Below are positions 35,651 to 47,295 of a stretch of DNA of 64,000 nt, one piece after another (the stretch's first letter is position 1; every line of letters begins with the position of its first letter). The DNA comes from Adiantum capillus-veneris (taxonomy: Eukaryota; Streptophyta; Polypodiopsida; Polypodiales; Pteridaceae): the NCBI GenBank assembly GCA_014529385.2, contig CM043952.1:61582119-61646118 (forward strand). Direction: 5' to 3'. The notes under the pieces are model-generated. The model did no database searches, had not been told where the DNA came from, and worked only from the letters and a program-made list of their open reading frames with translations. A program made the position numbers and the translations under genes.

Positions 35651-36669
35651 TGTAATGAAATTGGCCTATTTAACTTGAGAGTAGCGGAAATTAATGAGAG
35701 TACTTTTGAGAAATAACTTGGTGAGCATAACGGGTGAATATAATTGAAGATAGCAACATAATCATAGCAATTAGTTAACTTGGCATGAACAATATTTTTT
35801 GCAAGAGAGAGAATTTAGAGAACATGACAACAGTTGAGGACCGGATTTATGTGGAGCAGGTCCCCCCTCCAATAGGCATTTGTATTATGATTTCTCCCAT
35901 TAAGAGAAACTTGTTACAATACAGTCTTTGTGTTCCTTGTGACCTAGGTGATGCAATGAAGATGGAAAGCTTCATGCATCACAAACATAACATAAACTTG
36001 AAGAAAGCTTTAACTATCCCAAGCCTCAGTCCCAAGACCTCAAACACCTTCGAAGGTGGAGAGAGCTAGCAGGGAATGAGGGTAGGAAAAAGGAAGAAGA
36101 AACATTTCGTAGGAGAAAGAATTAGTTCCTCACTTATCATACTCTTGTTGCTAGCATACATAATAGCATAATAATGAAGGAGAAGGATATGGCAAGATTA
36201 AGCATTGAAGCATGGGTCTTGGTTGGATTTGCACTCCATAGCCAAGAGTGTTGGTGTAGGCTCTCAACCTCTACTTGCTTGGAGAAGGAGAGGGAGCTCT
36301 TGCACTTTGCATAGCACACAATGAGAGTGTTTGTGAGTGTGTGTGGGTGAGTATACCCCCTAAGCACCCCCCTAGCTTGCTTGGGTCGACCCCCCCTTGT
36401 AGCTCATGCTTGAAGCTCATTGGACCCCTCCAGGCCTAGCCAATCACAAGCAGAAGCCATTACAAGCAACAGGGGTAGCCTTGGGACAAGTGTCCCCCTT
36501 TCCCCTTTGAGAGAGAGGACTTGATAAATGCAAAATCAATTAATTAAATATCCTAAATTATCATTGGACCCCTTGGGTGGCCAACCAATAGGCTTCAAGC
36601 ACACCATGAGGGCAACATGAGGAGGAACTTGACAAGTGTCCTTGCTGCCTCTTCAAGCTGGGGCTTCCC

Positions 36670-36714
<45 letters not shown>

Positions 36715-37259
36715 CTCTGTCATCCCCCCCCCTTGTAGGCTCGCCCCCCTCCTTGTAAGGATCTTTTTGACTTTGGATGAGCAAGCCCCTTAGTCATCAA
36801 GCATGACTAAGCACTTGAAGTAGGGGGTGTTCCCACAAGCATCTCAGGCAAGCTTCTCAAGGCACCTCAAGCACCTTTATCATGCACCAAGTCAAGCACC
36901 TCAAGCATGGAGCCAGCCAAGCACCTCAAGCATCTTAATCAAGCACGACAAGCACCTCGAGCTTGGGCCGGGTTCCCACCTCAAGCTCAGCCCTAGCTTA
37001 CCTAAGGTTAAAGGACTTTTACACACATTATTGGAGGTCTTCAATGAAGCTAACCCTAAGGTCTTATGCTCCATTGGTTAGCCTTGCTCTTGATAGACCA
37101 TCTCCCATTTGGGCCCCTTTACTATTGGCCCCGTGTTGAGATAGATCTATAAGCACATATCTATATCTTAACACTTGTTCCCGTTTATTCTCCCACATTA
37201 AGTGATCAATTTAATATGAGAAAATCATTTGGGTTGGTTAGATATTAGATTTTATGACA
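35651..37259 (-). repeat. chromovirus 5' LTR
   Basis: 1609 bp. It differs from its partner by about 20 substitutions, an expanded TG microsatellite (36671-36713) and a missing block of the CAAGCACCTCAAG repeat. Confidence 0.95.
36671..36713 (+). repeat. (TG)n microsatellite
   Basis: About 21 units, against about 7 at the matching site (about 24420) in the other LTR. The expansion therefore postdates insertion. Confidence 0.95.
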
Positions 37260-37264
37260 AGAGC

Positions 37265-38389
37265 TTTAAAAAAAGCGTAAGTGACATAACATGACAAAAA
37301 GCCTATGTACAAATCATCATAGTGAGTAGCCGTTAATGAATGAGTCGTGGATAATGAGGTCATCACTCTTGGTAGCTTGATTGAGTCGATGTAGTCTAGC
37401 TATTGTATCATTGACAAAGATCTTTGTAATAGCTCACATGTACAAGCGATAAATCATGCGTAGAAACTATTCAGTTAACATTAGGAAATTTCAGAGGTCA
37501 TTTGGAGGGCCATATGAAAGAGAGAGAAAATAGAGCACATCCAATGAGCTTGAGGGTTACGTTACGTAGGAAAATACATGGAAAGATTCAAGAAATAGGA
37601 AAATAATTTAAAAACTTTCACGAATCTAGGATTGTGGCATCGTAACTTCTTTGCTTTTACCGAGCTGCTAGGTGCATGTGTGATCCCACTGCTGATATTC
37701 TCTTATGGTCATTAACGTACTGGAGGGTGGCCATTAAGCCCGCACAAGATATTGGAATTGTAAAACACTTTCCCTCCATTAGGATGCTTTCAAAGTGAAT
37801 CTCCCTCCACTAAAGCTTTTCTCTCAGAGCTATGGCTTCCACGTCTTCCCGCCCAAGAAGCTCTAGGTGTTTATGGTCTCTCACACCAACTAGCAACACC
37901 TGCACTTTGCTTAGAAGGCCAAGTAGTAGCATATCATCAATTACAATATCAACTTCAATAAGTTCAAAGAACCAATGGGTTGGACAAAGGATAAACAAAG
38001 GTTCATGGGTCCTAATGCAACCAAGAAGAGCCAAGAGGTCTAGTGCTATCAATGTTTACCGCTCAGCATGGAAGGCCAGAGTGTTGGTGAAACAACCTAG
38101 ACCATACTCTAATCAGAAGGTGCTTCTATAGGTTGTGAAATCCTTCCCATGGCCCTGTTTTCCTGGGGTAAAGGAGCCTGATTCCCCAACATAGGTTGAG
38201 GTTTTTCTTGCCCTTAGACTGTATTATTTTATCCTACTTGGTATCTAGGAGGGGGTGGTAACTGTTGCCCTTCATGTGGCCCGTATTGTCTTTCTCTAAC
38301 ATAGTTTCTATTATAGAAATATTCATGGTCTCATGGTTTGTCCATTTTTGTTCAGTAGCACACCACTTCAATACACATGATATGTTTAC
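37265..38389 (-). pseudogene. continuation of Athila-like gypsy relic (end of gag and beyond)
   Basis: About 38330-38110 reads FYNRNYVRERQYG and a Pro/Gln-rich stretch (GQQLPPPPRYQVG), the usual tail of gag, with several stops. 38052-37810 is an open minus-strand frame (MIALDLLALLGCIRTHEPLF...) of uncertain identity, possibly the start of the protease region. Left of about 37800 nothing is recognisable. The chromovirus inserted at its left edge. Confidence 0.5.
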
Positions 38390-40320
38390 TCTCGGCCTCT
38401 ATTGGAGGTTGCACCAATGACTTGGATGATCTCCTCCACAAGTGTCACATTTTCTAGTGGAATGTTGTTGTGTGTTTGGGTTCGTCTTGTTTCATTGGTT
38501 CATCCTTCTGATCACTTCCTTGATCATTTGATCAACGTCCGACACAGTTGGGTTTTGCCCTTCCAGTTTCATTGTGGATTCACTAGTGGTTGAAGAGGTG
38601 CTACTCCTCCCTTGGTCTGTGTCCTTTGTCACCTCTCCATATGCCTTGCAATTGTCTACCAAATACAACACCTCTTTCATGACTTGCTCAAAAGTAACAC
38701 ATGCCTTTAAGTGCAAGTCTTTTTTGAGGGTGTCATTTCACAATCCTTCTATGAAAAGGACTCACAGTCTCTCATCTTCACGTAGTTCTTTAGCAGGGCA
38801 TCTTTCTATGTATTGCTTAAATTGAAGTGAAGCTTCCTTCATCTTTTCCTTCTCCTTTTGTCTAAATGCATAGATCTGGGAGACAATATTATGCTTAATT
38901 CCTCTCTTGAGAATTTCTCAGCAAATTCTTGAAGAAGTTGCTTGATACTTAGGAATTCCAAGTTGTTTAAAGGTTGAAACCAGGTCAAGGCCGTTTCTTC
39001 TAGAGTCCAATCCAGATCCTTCATAAATGGAAATATGTTACCTATTTCACCCTCAACACTTATTTGAAGATTGAAACATGAGCATACAGATCTCTCGATC
39101 CACTATACTTTTGGGTACACACTTTGCCACTTGAGATGATCTCATGCGTATGGACGCCGGAACCATCCTCACCATCCCTGGTCCTCTTGATGTGGCCTCT
39201 CTAGCTTCATATTCTCCCCTTGACACTACAATTGGTATCGTATCCGCCATACGTTCATCAAGTCATTCTCCTCAATCTCGTGTAATAGTCAGAGGGATTC
39301 TAGTTGTGTAAGTCAAATCAGGTGCTGCACTACCCCTATGTGTGTTCATAAAAGCCCTAAACCCCGTTGATCCCATAGGCCCTATGCTCGAGAATCGTTG
39401 ATGTCCAAAAGAATCTTCCAATATGGTTCTTACTGGACTTACATTCCCAGTTTTTGGTCTCGTGTGAGTAGTCGTGGTTTTAATTTCTTCTAAATTTACA
39501 TAGTATTGGTGGAGTGGTCCCCCAAAATATGTATATCGCTCTAGCTCCTTACAATCCATAGGAGAGTATTTTTGGCCATGCTTATCCATTATGACCACTT
39601 GGATACTTCTCCCTTTTGTGTAAGTAAAAACATATAGTTTTTTGCGGTCACTCGGTTCCTTCATGCGGGGTTCATCGCATCTATAATAAAGCGTTTATTC
39701 TCCATTATTGAATTTATATAGCCCCATGTAAGCTGTCTGTACTAAGCCACTCTGTCTTGTTAGTGCATCTGAGCATCGCATTTTGCTTGTCCATTTTGGG
39801 TGGTTCATCTGCTAGCTCTTCATCTACCTTGTCCTTGGTGCCAGTCATTCCCCATTTGTCCATAATAAAGGGGTTGTGAACCACTAGGTACATTATTCCC
39901 TCTCTGTCAAAGTATCTATCTCCATCATAATTTACATCTACAAGGTCCTTGAACTCGCTTAGCTTATTTTCCAACTTAACACAATAGTGGTCCATTCCAT
40001 CCTTATAGATTTTGGCCTTGAACACATTTTCAAATTGAAACTTTAAATACAACAATTTAACGTCAGATGCAGGTTGTGAAGGACCTGCCCCCATGGAAGT
40101 TACTTCCTTAGGGTTCAATTATTCCTCAGTCATTAAGGTGTATGATCTCTCTGACGAGGTGTCAGAAAAGCTTTCCTCTACAATGGCTTCTAAAGGATGC
40201 AGTGGTCTTTGATTCACGCTACCTTCAGTTGAGTGATTGCTCACTTGGTCTATGATGCTGGGATTCCTATTCTGGTACAGTTTTCCTGATTGCAAATACA
40301 TGCAGAATTGATATTGCAAA
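38390..40320 (-). pseudogene. gypsy gag polyprotein relic (Athila-like element)
   Basis: Frames in series on the minus strand: 40319-40119, 40118-39714, 39664-39272, 39250-39053, 39024-38839, and 38716-38492. The Retrotrans_gag core is clear: FMKDLDWTLEETALTWFQPL, then IKQLLQEFAEKFSREE, then IYAFRQKEKEKMKEASLQF, QYIERCPAKELREDERL (stop), FIEGL (stop), NDTLKKDLHLKACVTFE. Upstream is a long N-terminal region of about 400 codons (KFQFENVFKAKIYKDGM, YFDREGIMYLVVHNPF, YTYFGGPLHQYYVNLEE) that I cannot match to a domain. Stops and frameshifts throughout make it non-functional. The leader, primer site and LTR start lie to the right, in the same orientation. Confidence 0.8.
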
Positions 40321-40615
40321 ATCCAAACCGGGTTACCTCATTATCTAATTTAAATTCCTTGTTTTAGTCTTACTTGTTGGGTCGTATTCTCTAGCACTTG
40401 CAACCTATCAAAAAATGCTTAATAGCTATGAGTTTATAGCCGTTCATGTTAGTTCAAGCTTTAATCGACAAAATTTAACTAGGTTTTATAATACTCCACA
40501 ATTTTACTCACAACATCAACAATTCAGATCCAATTTCAATTTTGAAAAAGCCACCAGGTTCCTAGGGACTACCTCTCTCTGTGGTCAAATTCTGCTCTTA
40601 TGCTGACTTAGAGGA

Positions 40616-40635
40616 ACATGGATTGCAATCCATGT
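40616..40635. repeat. 20-bp perfect palindrome, copy 1
   Basis: ACATGGATTGCAATCCATGT equals its own reverse complement. Confidence 0.95.
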
Positions 40636-40887
40636 TGGGAGACCAAACTGACTTTTCTTGGTACCAACAGAATCAGCATGATTAGTAGGTCATTTGGTAC
40701 TAGAATTTTTGAAAATGGATCTCTGGATTTTAGAATTAGGTCAGTTCTGTCACTTGCTCAAAATGCTTGATAGTTCTAGACTTTTGGCTTGAATTTGGAG
40801 ATCCTAATTCAATTTTGATATGATCACTAGAATCCTTGGATGTTGCCTAGCTATGGTGCAAGTTTTGTATCAATTTGTGTCAGAGGA

Positions 40888-40907
40888 ACATGGATCGCGA
40901 TCCATGT
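40888..40907. repeat. 20-bp perfect palindrome, copy 2
   Basis: ACATGGATCGCGATCCATGT is perfect although it differs from copy 1 at two central positions. The changes are compensatory. Confidence 0.95.
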
Positions 40908-41012
40908 ACCTAGTTGGCAGATTGAACTGAAACTTAGCACATAGCTTTTCTTTGGCTCCCTGATGTTGATGAGCACAGCTATGGCAGGTACAACATGGTG
41001 TGCAGCAGACAA

Positions 41013-41013
<1 letters not shown>

Positions 41014-41068
<55 letters not shown>
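41014..41068 (+). repeat. (GA)n microsatellite
   Basis: About 27 uninterrupted GA units lie 50 bp left of TRIM-B. A possible stem (CGATAGC ... GCTATCG, about 41072-41102) follows. Confidence 0.95.
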
Positions 41069-41070
<2 letters not shown>

Positions 41071-41117
41071 CGATAGCGTGTTCTTTCTTTTCAAGCTATC
41101 GGATCTCTCTCTTGTGT

Positions 41118-41280
41118 TGTTGGGTATGCAAGCCCTTGTGCGTCTAGCCTATGGGGAAATCCCCTTTTATGAAGCATGCAAGTGGCTTCACTTGGAGTCC
41201 AAATTATGCATGGCAAGTTTGCCTTTTATATTGTAGGCTTTCAATACAATGAATAGCATGTTATTTTGTCTTCAGAGTAT

Positions 41281-41347
<67 letters not shown>

Positions 41348-41410
41348 TCTATTGCACCTCTCCTAGCCATGGCACCCCCTCGGTGGCATCCACCATAGGC
41401 TGCCTCAACA
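41118..41410 (+). repeat. TRIM-B 5' LTR
   Basis: 293 bp with a 60-bp CT tract. The mini-ORF at 41369-41398 encodes MAPPRWHPP. Confidence 0.92.
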
Positions 41411-42465
41411 ACTGGTATCAAAGCCTTGTGCTTGACAAGCTTCGCGGGATTGGTCGCTTATGCAGAGAGACAGGAGGTGGACAACCTGCATGAAATCGCA
41501 CAAATTTTGCATGAGCATGGTCTCTCTAGCCTTAGCATCAAAATTCATCACTGCAATTCCTGCCAATTCAGCCTTCCCAACCCGTCGTGAGCAACTCTGT
41601 TACCCTCGCCATCACATTGATTTGCAGCTACAGAGAAGGCGTTTTTTTTTGTGTGTTCACACTTTAAGTCTTTAAGAAAGTGGCCACTCATTCAATTTTT
41701 TAAAGCACGGGTTCCCATCCTCGGGTAACCTCGGCTCGGTATTTGGTGCTCGATGCTCATTAATAGTAGATTGAAAAGGAGCATATCAGCAAGGGTGTGG
41801 CGTCATCAAAGCTGCCTCTCAAAGGCTGCAAATTGGCCTCGAAAGCTACAAGATGAGCATCATGCAAACGGTTTAGATGGTTGATAAATCTCCAAACAAG
41901 CAGTCTATTGATGATCATAAGGATGCCAATGCTAAATTTTCTCTACGGGTCGACAACTCAATTTTGGCTATTGATGCCAAAGAAAAGCATGAGGGCGACT
42001 CCAAAAATCGAAGCTTCAATGGTGATTTTTTTTAATGATTTTGTCTCAAGCACTCACTACATCAACATATGCCGTACATAAAGAACTACTTCAAGATTGT
42101 GATACCAGTTTCACAAACTACTTTTGCCAGTTTAGTGTCATAGATTTTTCAGCTTTAGTCTATTTTCAAAACAATCATACTCTTTTTAGTCAAAGCCTTG
42201 TTGTCAGTTATTGTCATGCTTGTCAGTTGTCATCACGTAAAAATTTTGTCCAGGGTTATAGACACTGCCACATAAAAAGTGGTAAGACCACCCTTTGTTG
42301 TTTGGTCGAGTTCTGGTATGTCTCACACTGATGGTTGTTTGAGGAAAGTACACACACACTTATGTTATTGGCAAGGGGGGGCTTCTACTCATGGTTTCAT
42401 GTGATTGGACTCTGCCATGATCAGTATGAAGTCCATAGTCAGTGGTTTGGGCTTGAGGGGGGGGT

Positions 42466-42631
42466 TGTTGGGATGCAAGCCCTTATGCATCTAGCCTGTG
42501 GGAAAATCCCCTTTTATGGAGCATGAAAGTGGCTTCACTTGGAGTCCAAGTTATGCATGGCAAGTTTGCCTTTTATATTGTAGGCTTTCAATACAATGAA
42601 TAGTGTGTTATTTTGTCTTCAGAGTATCGAG

Positions 42632-42671
<40 letters not shown>

Positions 42672-42738
42672 GTTTCTGTTGCACCTTCTCCTAACCATGG
42701 CACCCCCTCGGTGGCATCCACCATAGGCTGCCTCAACA
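42466..42738 (+). repeat. TRIM-B 3' LTR
   Basis: 273 bp with a 36-bp CT tract. The mini-ORF at 42697-42726 is identical to that of the 5' LTR. Confidence 0.92.
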
Positions 42739-44064
42739 GATGTCAACTTTAGGGTTTTTGTAGTATTTGGACTTTTTTAGGTCAACCAAAAGTCAATTCT
42801 TTTTTGTCTGTTCCAGTGGTTTTCCCCTAGATCTGTTTTATGCCCTTTTGGTCCACCTTTTGACCTTCTGATAATAGTGGTATAGGAAAAAGTACTTCAA
42901 ATCTTATCACCTTTTTACCTGTCAAATATCATCTCAAAATTTTCAAAAGGTACATGAATTGCGATTTATGTTTAGCATGATTTTGACATGATCTTTAGTG
43001 AGGTTGTGACAGAGGGTGTGGTGATGCTCTTCCCCAAATCTTTCTAGATTTGACCCACTTTTTGCAAGCCAAAACCAAGATTTTGTGTCTGCTTTGCGGT
43101 TTTTTCTAGCAACGTCTTTCTTTGGTATTTTGATCAGGTTTTTACACTTTTTTGTTGTGGACCCTTTGAGAAAAGTTGTTTCCTTAGTTCTTAGGAGTGC
43201 ATTGATCAATTTTTCTTTACAATTGTCAACCAGGTACATGGATCGTGCTCCATGTTTGGCAGCATCTAATCATGAATTTTTGTCCTACTCGTTCCTTGCT
43301 TTTAGTTGAACCCAATCCTCCACTCTTTTTGAATTTGGACAAATAAAAGTTTAGTTTCTCCAAATTTTCTCAATTTTCACAGCTTTGCTCTGCTTAACCC
43401 AATTTCTTGATTTGAACGTTCTTTTAGCACCCTATTTCTAACCAAACTCAAGATTCTAACGTCTGAGAGTCAGTTCTTCTAGGCAAAGGAGACAATTTCT
43501 ACTCACTTGGCCTAAAAGGTACATGGATTGCGATCCATGTTGGACAGGCAAACTGGAAGAAATCTGCACAATTTGTCTCCTGCAAGCTTGTATATCCCCT
43601 TTTGCCAAGTTTTGTTGAGTTTAGTTCAGCTTTGAAGCTCTACCCATCAATTTTACAACTTTTCAGAGTTATGGTCTTTGGCACCAAAATAAGGTTTTGG
43701 ATAGTTTATACCCTGATTCTTTTGGCCCCAATTGATGGTGGAATTTGTTACTTAACCTACTCCTATAAACTGAAGTAAATGCACATACATAAATGAATTT
43801 AACAATACTGAAACGACAACAAAGAGTATGGTGAAATAGTCCTTTCCAAGCATGGAAAAATCAAAGAACGAAATACTCTTTTGTACTTCACTCACAACTT
43901 TCTTTGCTCATGAGGAGTAGCACTGTCTAGTCCTAGACTCCAGTCTCTACTAAGCACTAAACCTACGTCTAGCTGCTTTACTGTTTAAGTGTAAACGGAA
44001 TGGGTGTCAAAATCTTTAGAAAGAATTTTTCATTCAACTAAGTCACTCACCACCTAAGGATCGA

Positions 44065-44085
44065 CTTTCCCGGCAACGGCGCCAA
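44065..44085 (-). promoter_or_regulatory. Athila/Tat-type primer binding site
   Basis: TTGGCGCCGTTGCCGGGAAA on the minus strand is a near-exact copy of the conserved TGGCGCCGTTGCCGGGGA site. It sits one position inside TGTTAGCGGG, the likely LTR start. Confidence 0.8.
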
Positions 44086-46108
44086 TGTTAGCGGGTTGCC
44101 GTCGTGACGGACATCTACAGCATAGCTTTTCGTTACTAACATAATGTCAATATGCAAGGAAGTGATTCGGAATGGGGCGCGAAGACTTAATGAGATCGTC
44201 AATCTCACCAAAGCGAACCTAAAAGACTACTCATACTTCGAATCAACCACTTCCTAGTCAAAAAATCAGTCTATGTCCAATCTCAACGCTCTAGGTCATC
44301 ACGTCTTTTCGGCATCCAACCGAATTTGGAATGCAATGAACTTAAGGAGAGGTATTAAAACACCTAAGGGCATATTCCTACTGATAGCCGTTTTTCGGCT
44401 TTCCATAATTTCCATAGTAAGCTACCTCACCCTATCAAATCACTCAAACATTTTGGTTATCCCTACCATTTCACTGTACATAGGCGTGTGTGAGTTAGGG
44501 GACTTTTCCCATATCTTCTTAAAAACCCTCAATTAGCTAGTCACTGGGCTAGTTGAGCCAAAAAAATAAAAAATATAAGTATATTATATATTATGGCCCA
44601 TTTGTGTGTAAATATTTCATTGTATATAGGGCCTAAATATAAGGATTTTTCATAATTATTTTGGTATTTATTTAAATATTTCTACCTATGGTGTGTTATT
44701 TATGCTATGTACATTGACTCACCATTACCATATTTTTTCTTACCATTTTGCATACTCTTTATTCCATATAAAAATAATTTCATGCAAGCTTCTCTTATTT
44801 TTGGTGTAACTCCATCCCAACAAAAATCCAAAAAAACTAGTTTTATTTATGTGTATAGTTTTTCACTATTGTCATTTTTTCCTTCCTATATCTATTCTCT
44901 ATTACTCTCATAAATTATACCACCAAAAATATTCATCTTTTTATGGTAGACTTATAATGAGAGAGATTTATTTTGACCCCTTTATATTTTTTCCACCTAT
45001 ATTATTTATATTTGACATGTACATATTTTTTTAGATCCCTCAATATTTGATTTTCTTAGTTGTACTATTCACTTATATCATGTTCTCAACAATATCTTCA
45101 ATTATAAACCTAACAAATAAGGTCAAGGGTATGTGGCATGCATGCATGCACCATGGGGAGCTCACTCTTGGAGGTATTCAAAAGAATCATCCAAAGAAGG
45201 ACCTCACAAGGACCTTGTGCAGTGGAAAAAACAGTTGGTTTTGCTGAATTTTTAAAGATCACATGCTCCCCGAATTTGAAAAGGTGATACAAGCAAAAGT
45301 TGTAGCTCGTGAGCTGAACTTTCACCTCAAATTTTTTCATATTTTTTTGAGCTACGAGCTGTGAGCTATGATTTTATTGGTGGACCCCAGTTTGCCCATG
45401 CTATGCAGCCACACTCCCTCTTCCACTTTATCATTTTCCTCTTTCACACACACTCCTCCCTCTCCTTCCCACTTCCAAACCTGCAACTCCCATGTCCTAA
45501 TTCACCCTCTTCACCATTGCCACATCTCTCACATCTCCATAGCCTTCATCCTCCATTTCTACACCCTAGGTGTCCCCCTTTCTCTCTACATATATGTCCA
45601 TATTACCATACTCTCTTCAACTTTGTAAAGAACTTCAAAAAATCAGAAAAAATCCAAGGTTAACCTCTGCAAATGAAGGCTTTATCATGAATTTTCCAAG
45701 GTTTGAAGATAACGTAGCTTCATCGACACGCGTTACTTCGCCATGCTGATCGCTTCTTCTACCGGTGCTGTAAAGAGGTGAATGTCAACTTCTCCAAGCT
45801 TCAACCTTGCTTTACAAGCTTATCCCTTCTCTAACTTTTCTCATCATATATCTCACCATTTGGTGAATGATTTTGTAAATATTTTTTAGTGATAATTACT
45901 AACTACTAACCACTAACCTTATTGTAAAATGCACCCTCTACTAGAGTAGGCACTCCCAAATTATTCACTCAATCCTCTCTCCTTTCATCCTCAAAAATTC
46001 TCTTCCCTTGAGCCCACATCCATGTGACTCAAAGGACAAGAGAGACCCACCCTCATTAAAAATATATATATATATATATGCATAATCTTTTATTCCTTCA
46101 AATAAACT
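44086..46108 (-). repeat. start of Athila-like LTR, then unassigned AT-rich DNA
   Basis: The LTR starts at 44086 beside the primer site. Its other end is not identifiable because no partner copy is present. The stretch 44540-46080 is AT-rich with no gene and includes an (AT)n tract at 46062-46079. Confidence 0.45.
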
Positions 46109-46981
46109 TGTTAGGCCTAATCCAAATCGGGGCTTCTAAAACCTATAAATAGAGCCCTTCTCTCCCTTGTAAATCATCACATGATCACACTACACCACAC
46201 CATTCTCAACACATAACACACCACTCTTCAAGCCTAGTTGTGTAGAGTGTGTGCATTGTGAGTGCTCTATTCCATCACTACACATAGGTGCATGGAGAAG
46301 CTTGAAGTTAGTTATGCCATCTAGAGGAGTGGAGTGATACTATACTCTCCAATCACACTTGTAGCCTACTCTTGTCCATAAATAAGATTCATAGTTTTGG
46401 GTGCAATTGTATGCTGCAACTACGACTCTTCTCTCCAAATTGACTTGATAAGTTGGCTCATCAGGTGGTTGAAGGTATATTGTCCTTGAAGTTTTTGTGC
46501 CATTTCATGCTTGGTGGTTTGAGGGCTTGTTGAATTGTTTGCGTAAAAGGTCAATTGTAAGAGGGTGCTCGGTGAGAGGGCTCCCGTGACCCTAAGACAA
46601 TTTGTGTATTGGCAACAAGGTCAAGTTTTGTGTTGTCTCTCTATTTCTCATCAAGCTTTGTGTGCATCTAGTCTTTAAGGCTAAGACTGAGTTGCTCAAG
46701 TTGATTTGTGCTCTTTACCTCTCTCTGGTGTGGTGAATGTTTGTGTTTGGTGTGTGTGGCTATCTTGCATTCCCCTCTCTTTGTGCGTTTGAGTACAAGG
46801 AGATATCACGTGCGTCCTAGTTCGCATCTACAACTAGGTGGTGCCCCTTTTCTTGTTTGGTTTCTGGCTGTGGGTTGTTGTTGTCTCTGATTGTGTTTGC
46901 CCCAGCCCCAATTGAGCAGCACGGGAGCCTCAAAGGGTGTTTAGAGGCCGCTCTTCTTGTTGCCCGCCCCGGACCGCCTCA
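46109..46981 (+). repeat. 5' LTR of the gag-only element (left limit inferred)
   Basis: The 506-bp right part is confirmed by its copy at 48251-48756. The left part is inferred from the TGTTAGG start and the TATA box. Confidence 0.6.
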
Positions 46982-47295
46982 AATTGGTGCCCCCACGGAG
47001 GAACGACTTTGTGCTTATTGTTGTTGTATTGAATGAATGCTTGAATTTCAGCATAATCAAGTAGATTATATGAATCATGAAAACTTGTATGACCGAGTTT
47101 AAATTCAAGGCAACAGAAATTGATCTAGAATATGGTTTGGATTATGCATAACATAAGAAAGGAAGAAAACATTTTCACATAAGAATCTAGAATTCATGCT
47201 GAAAGACCTTTCAAAACTTTGTGTAGTTAGTTGATGTCATGAGAGAAAATGATTGCTTGGAACTAATCTTTGTGTGGTTCTAGCATTGAGAGACT

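Larger units (their letters stand above)
23397..37259 (-). mobile_element. chromovirus (Ty3/gypsy LTR retrotransposon) carrying a nested 5-kb element
   Basis: LTRs at 23397-25022 and 35651-37259 share TGTAATG...ATGACA ends. A perfect target duplication AGAGC lies at 23392-23396 and 37260-37264. Without the nested element (26935-31998) it is about 8.8 kb. Order on the minus strand is LTR, primer site (35633-35650, TTGGTATCATAGCATTTG), gag, protease, RT, RNase H, integrase, chromodomain, polypurine tract (25023-25035, AAGAGAGAGGTAA in element sense), LTR. I count about 20 substitutions between the LTRs (near 1.3 percent), plus a longer TG microsatellite in the right LTR and a short block missing from it. 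That implies a fairly recent insertion. Three premature stops make this copy defective. Confidence 0.95.
41118..42738 (+). mobile_element. TRIM-B: second member of the TRIM family
   Basis: LTRs 41118-41410 and 42466-42738 (TGTTGGG...CTCAACA) flank about 1.05 kb without gag or pol. The primer site ACTGGTATCAAAGCC (41411-41425) follows the left LTR, and a G run (about 42456-42464) precedes the right one. The internal region matches TRIM-A in blocks such as TCAGTTATTGTCATGCTTGT and TATAGACACTGCCACA. The LTR lengths differ mainly by the CT microsatellite (41284-41343 against 42634-42669). The flanks TGTGT and GATGT do not form a clean target duplication, so a flank has mutated or rearranged. Confidence 0.92.
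40321..44064 (-). other. long untranslated leader of the Athila-like relic, with a palindrome repeat array
   Basis: The stretch between the gag start and the primer site has no coding content. It holds repeat units of about 270-285 bp, each with a palindrome centred on ATGGATYGCRATCCAT and followed by TTGG...CAAACTG-like sequence: 40616-40635, 40888-40907, 42952-42971, 43236-43255, 43521-43540. It is interrupted by TRIM-B (41118-42738). A GA-rich segment at 40920-41117 may be an older LTR fragment on the minus strand. Confidence 0.7.

Noticed and set aside
41113..42743. TGTGT and GATGT as the target duplication of TRIM-B
   Set aside because: Only some positions agree. The LTR ends are clear, but the flanks do not form a convincing duplication.
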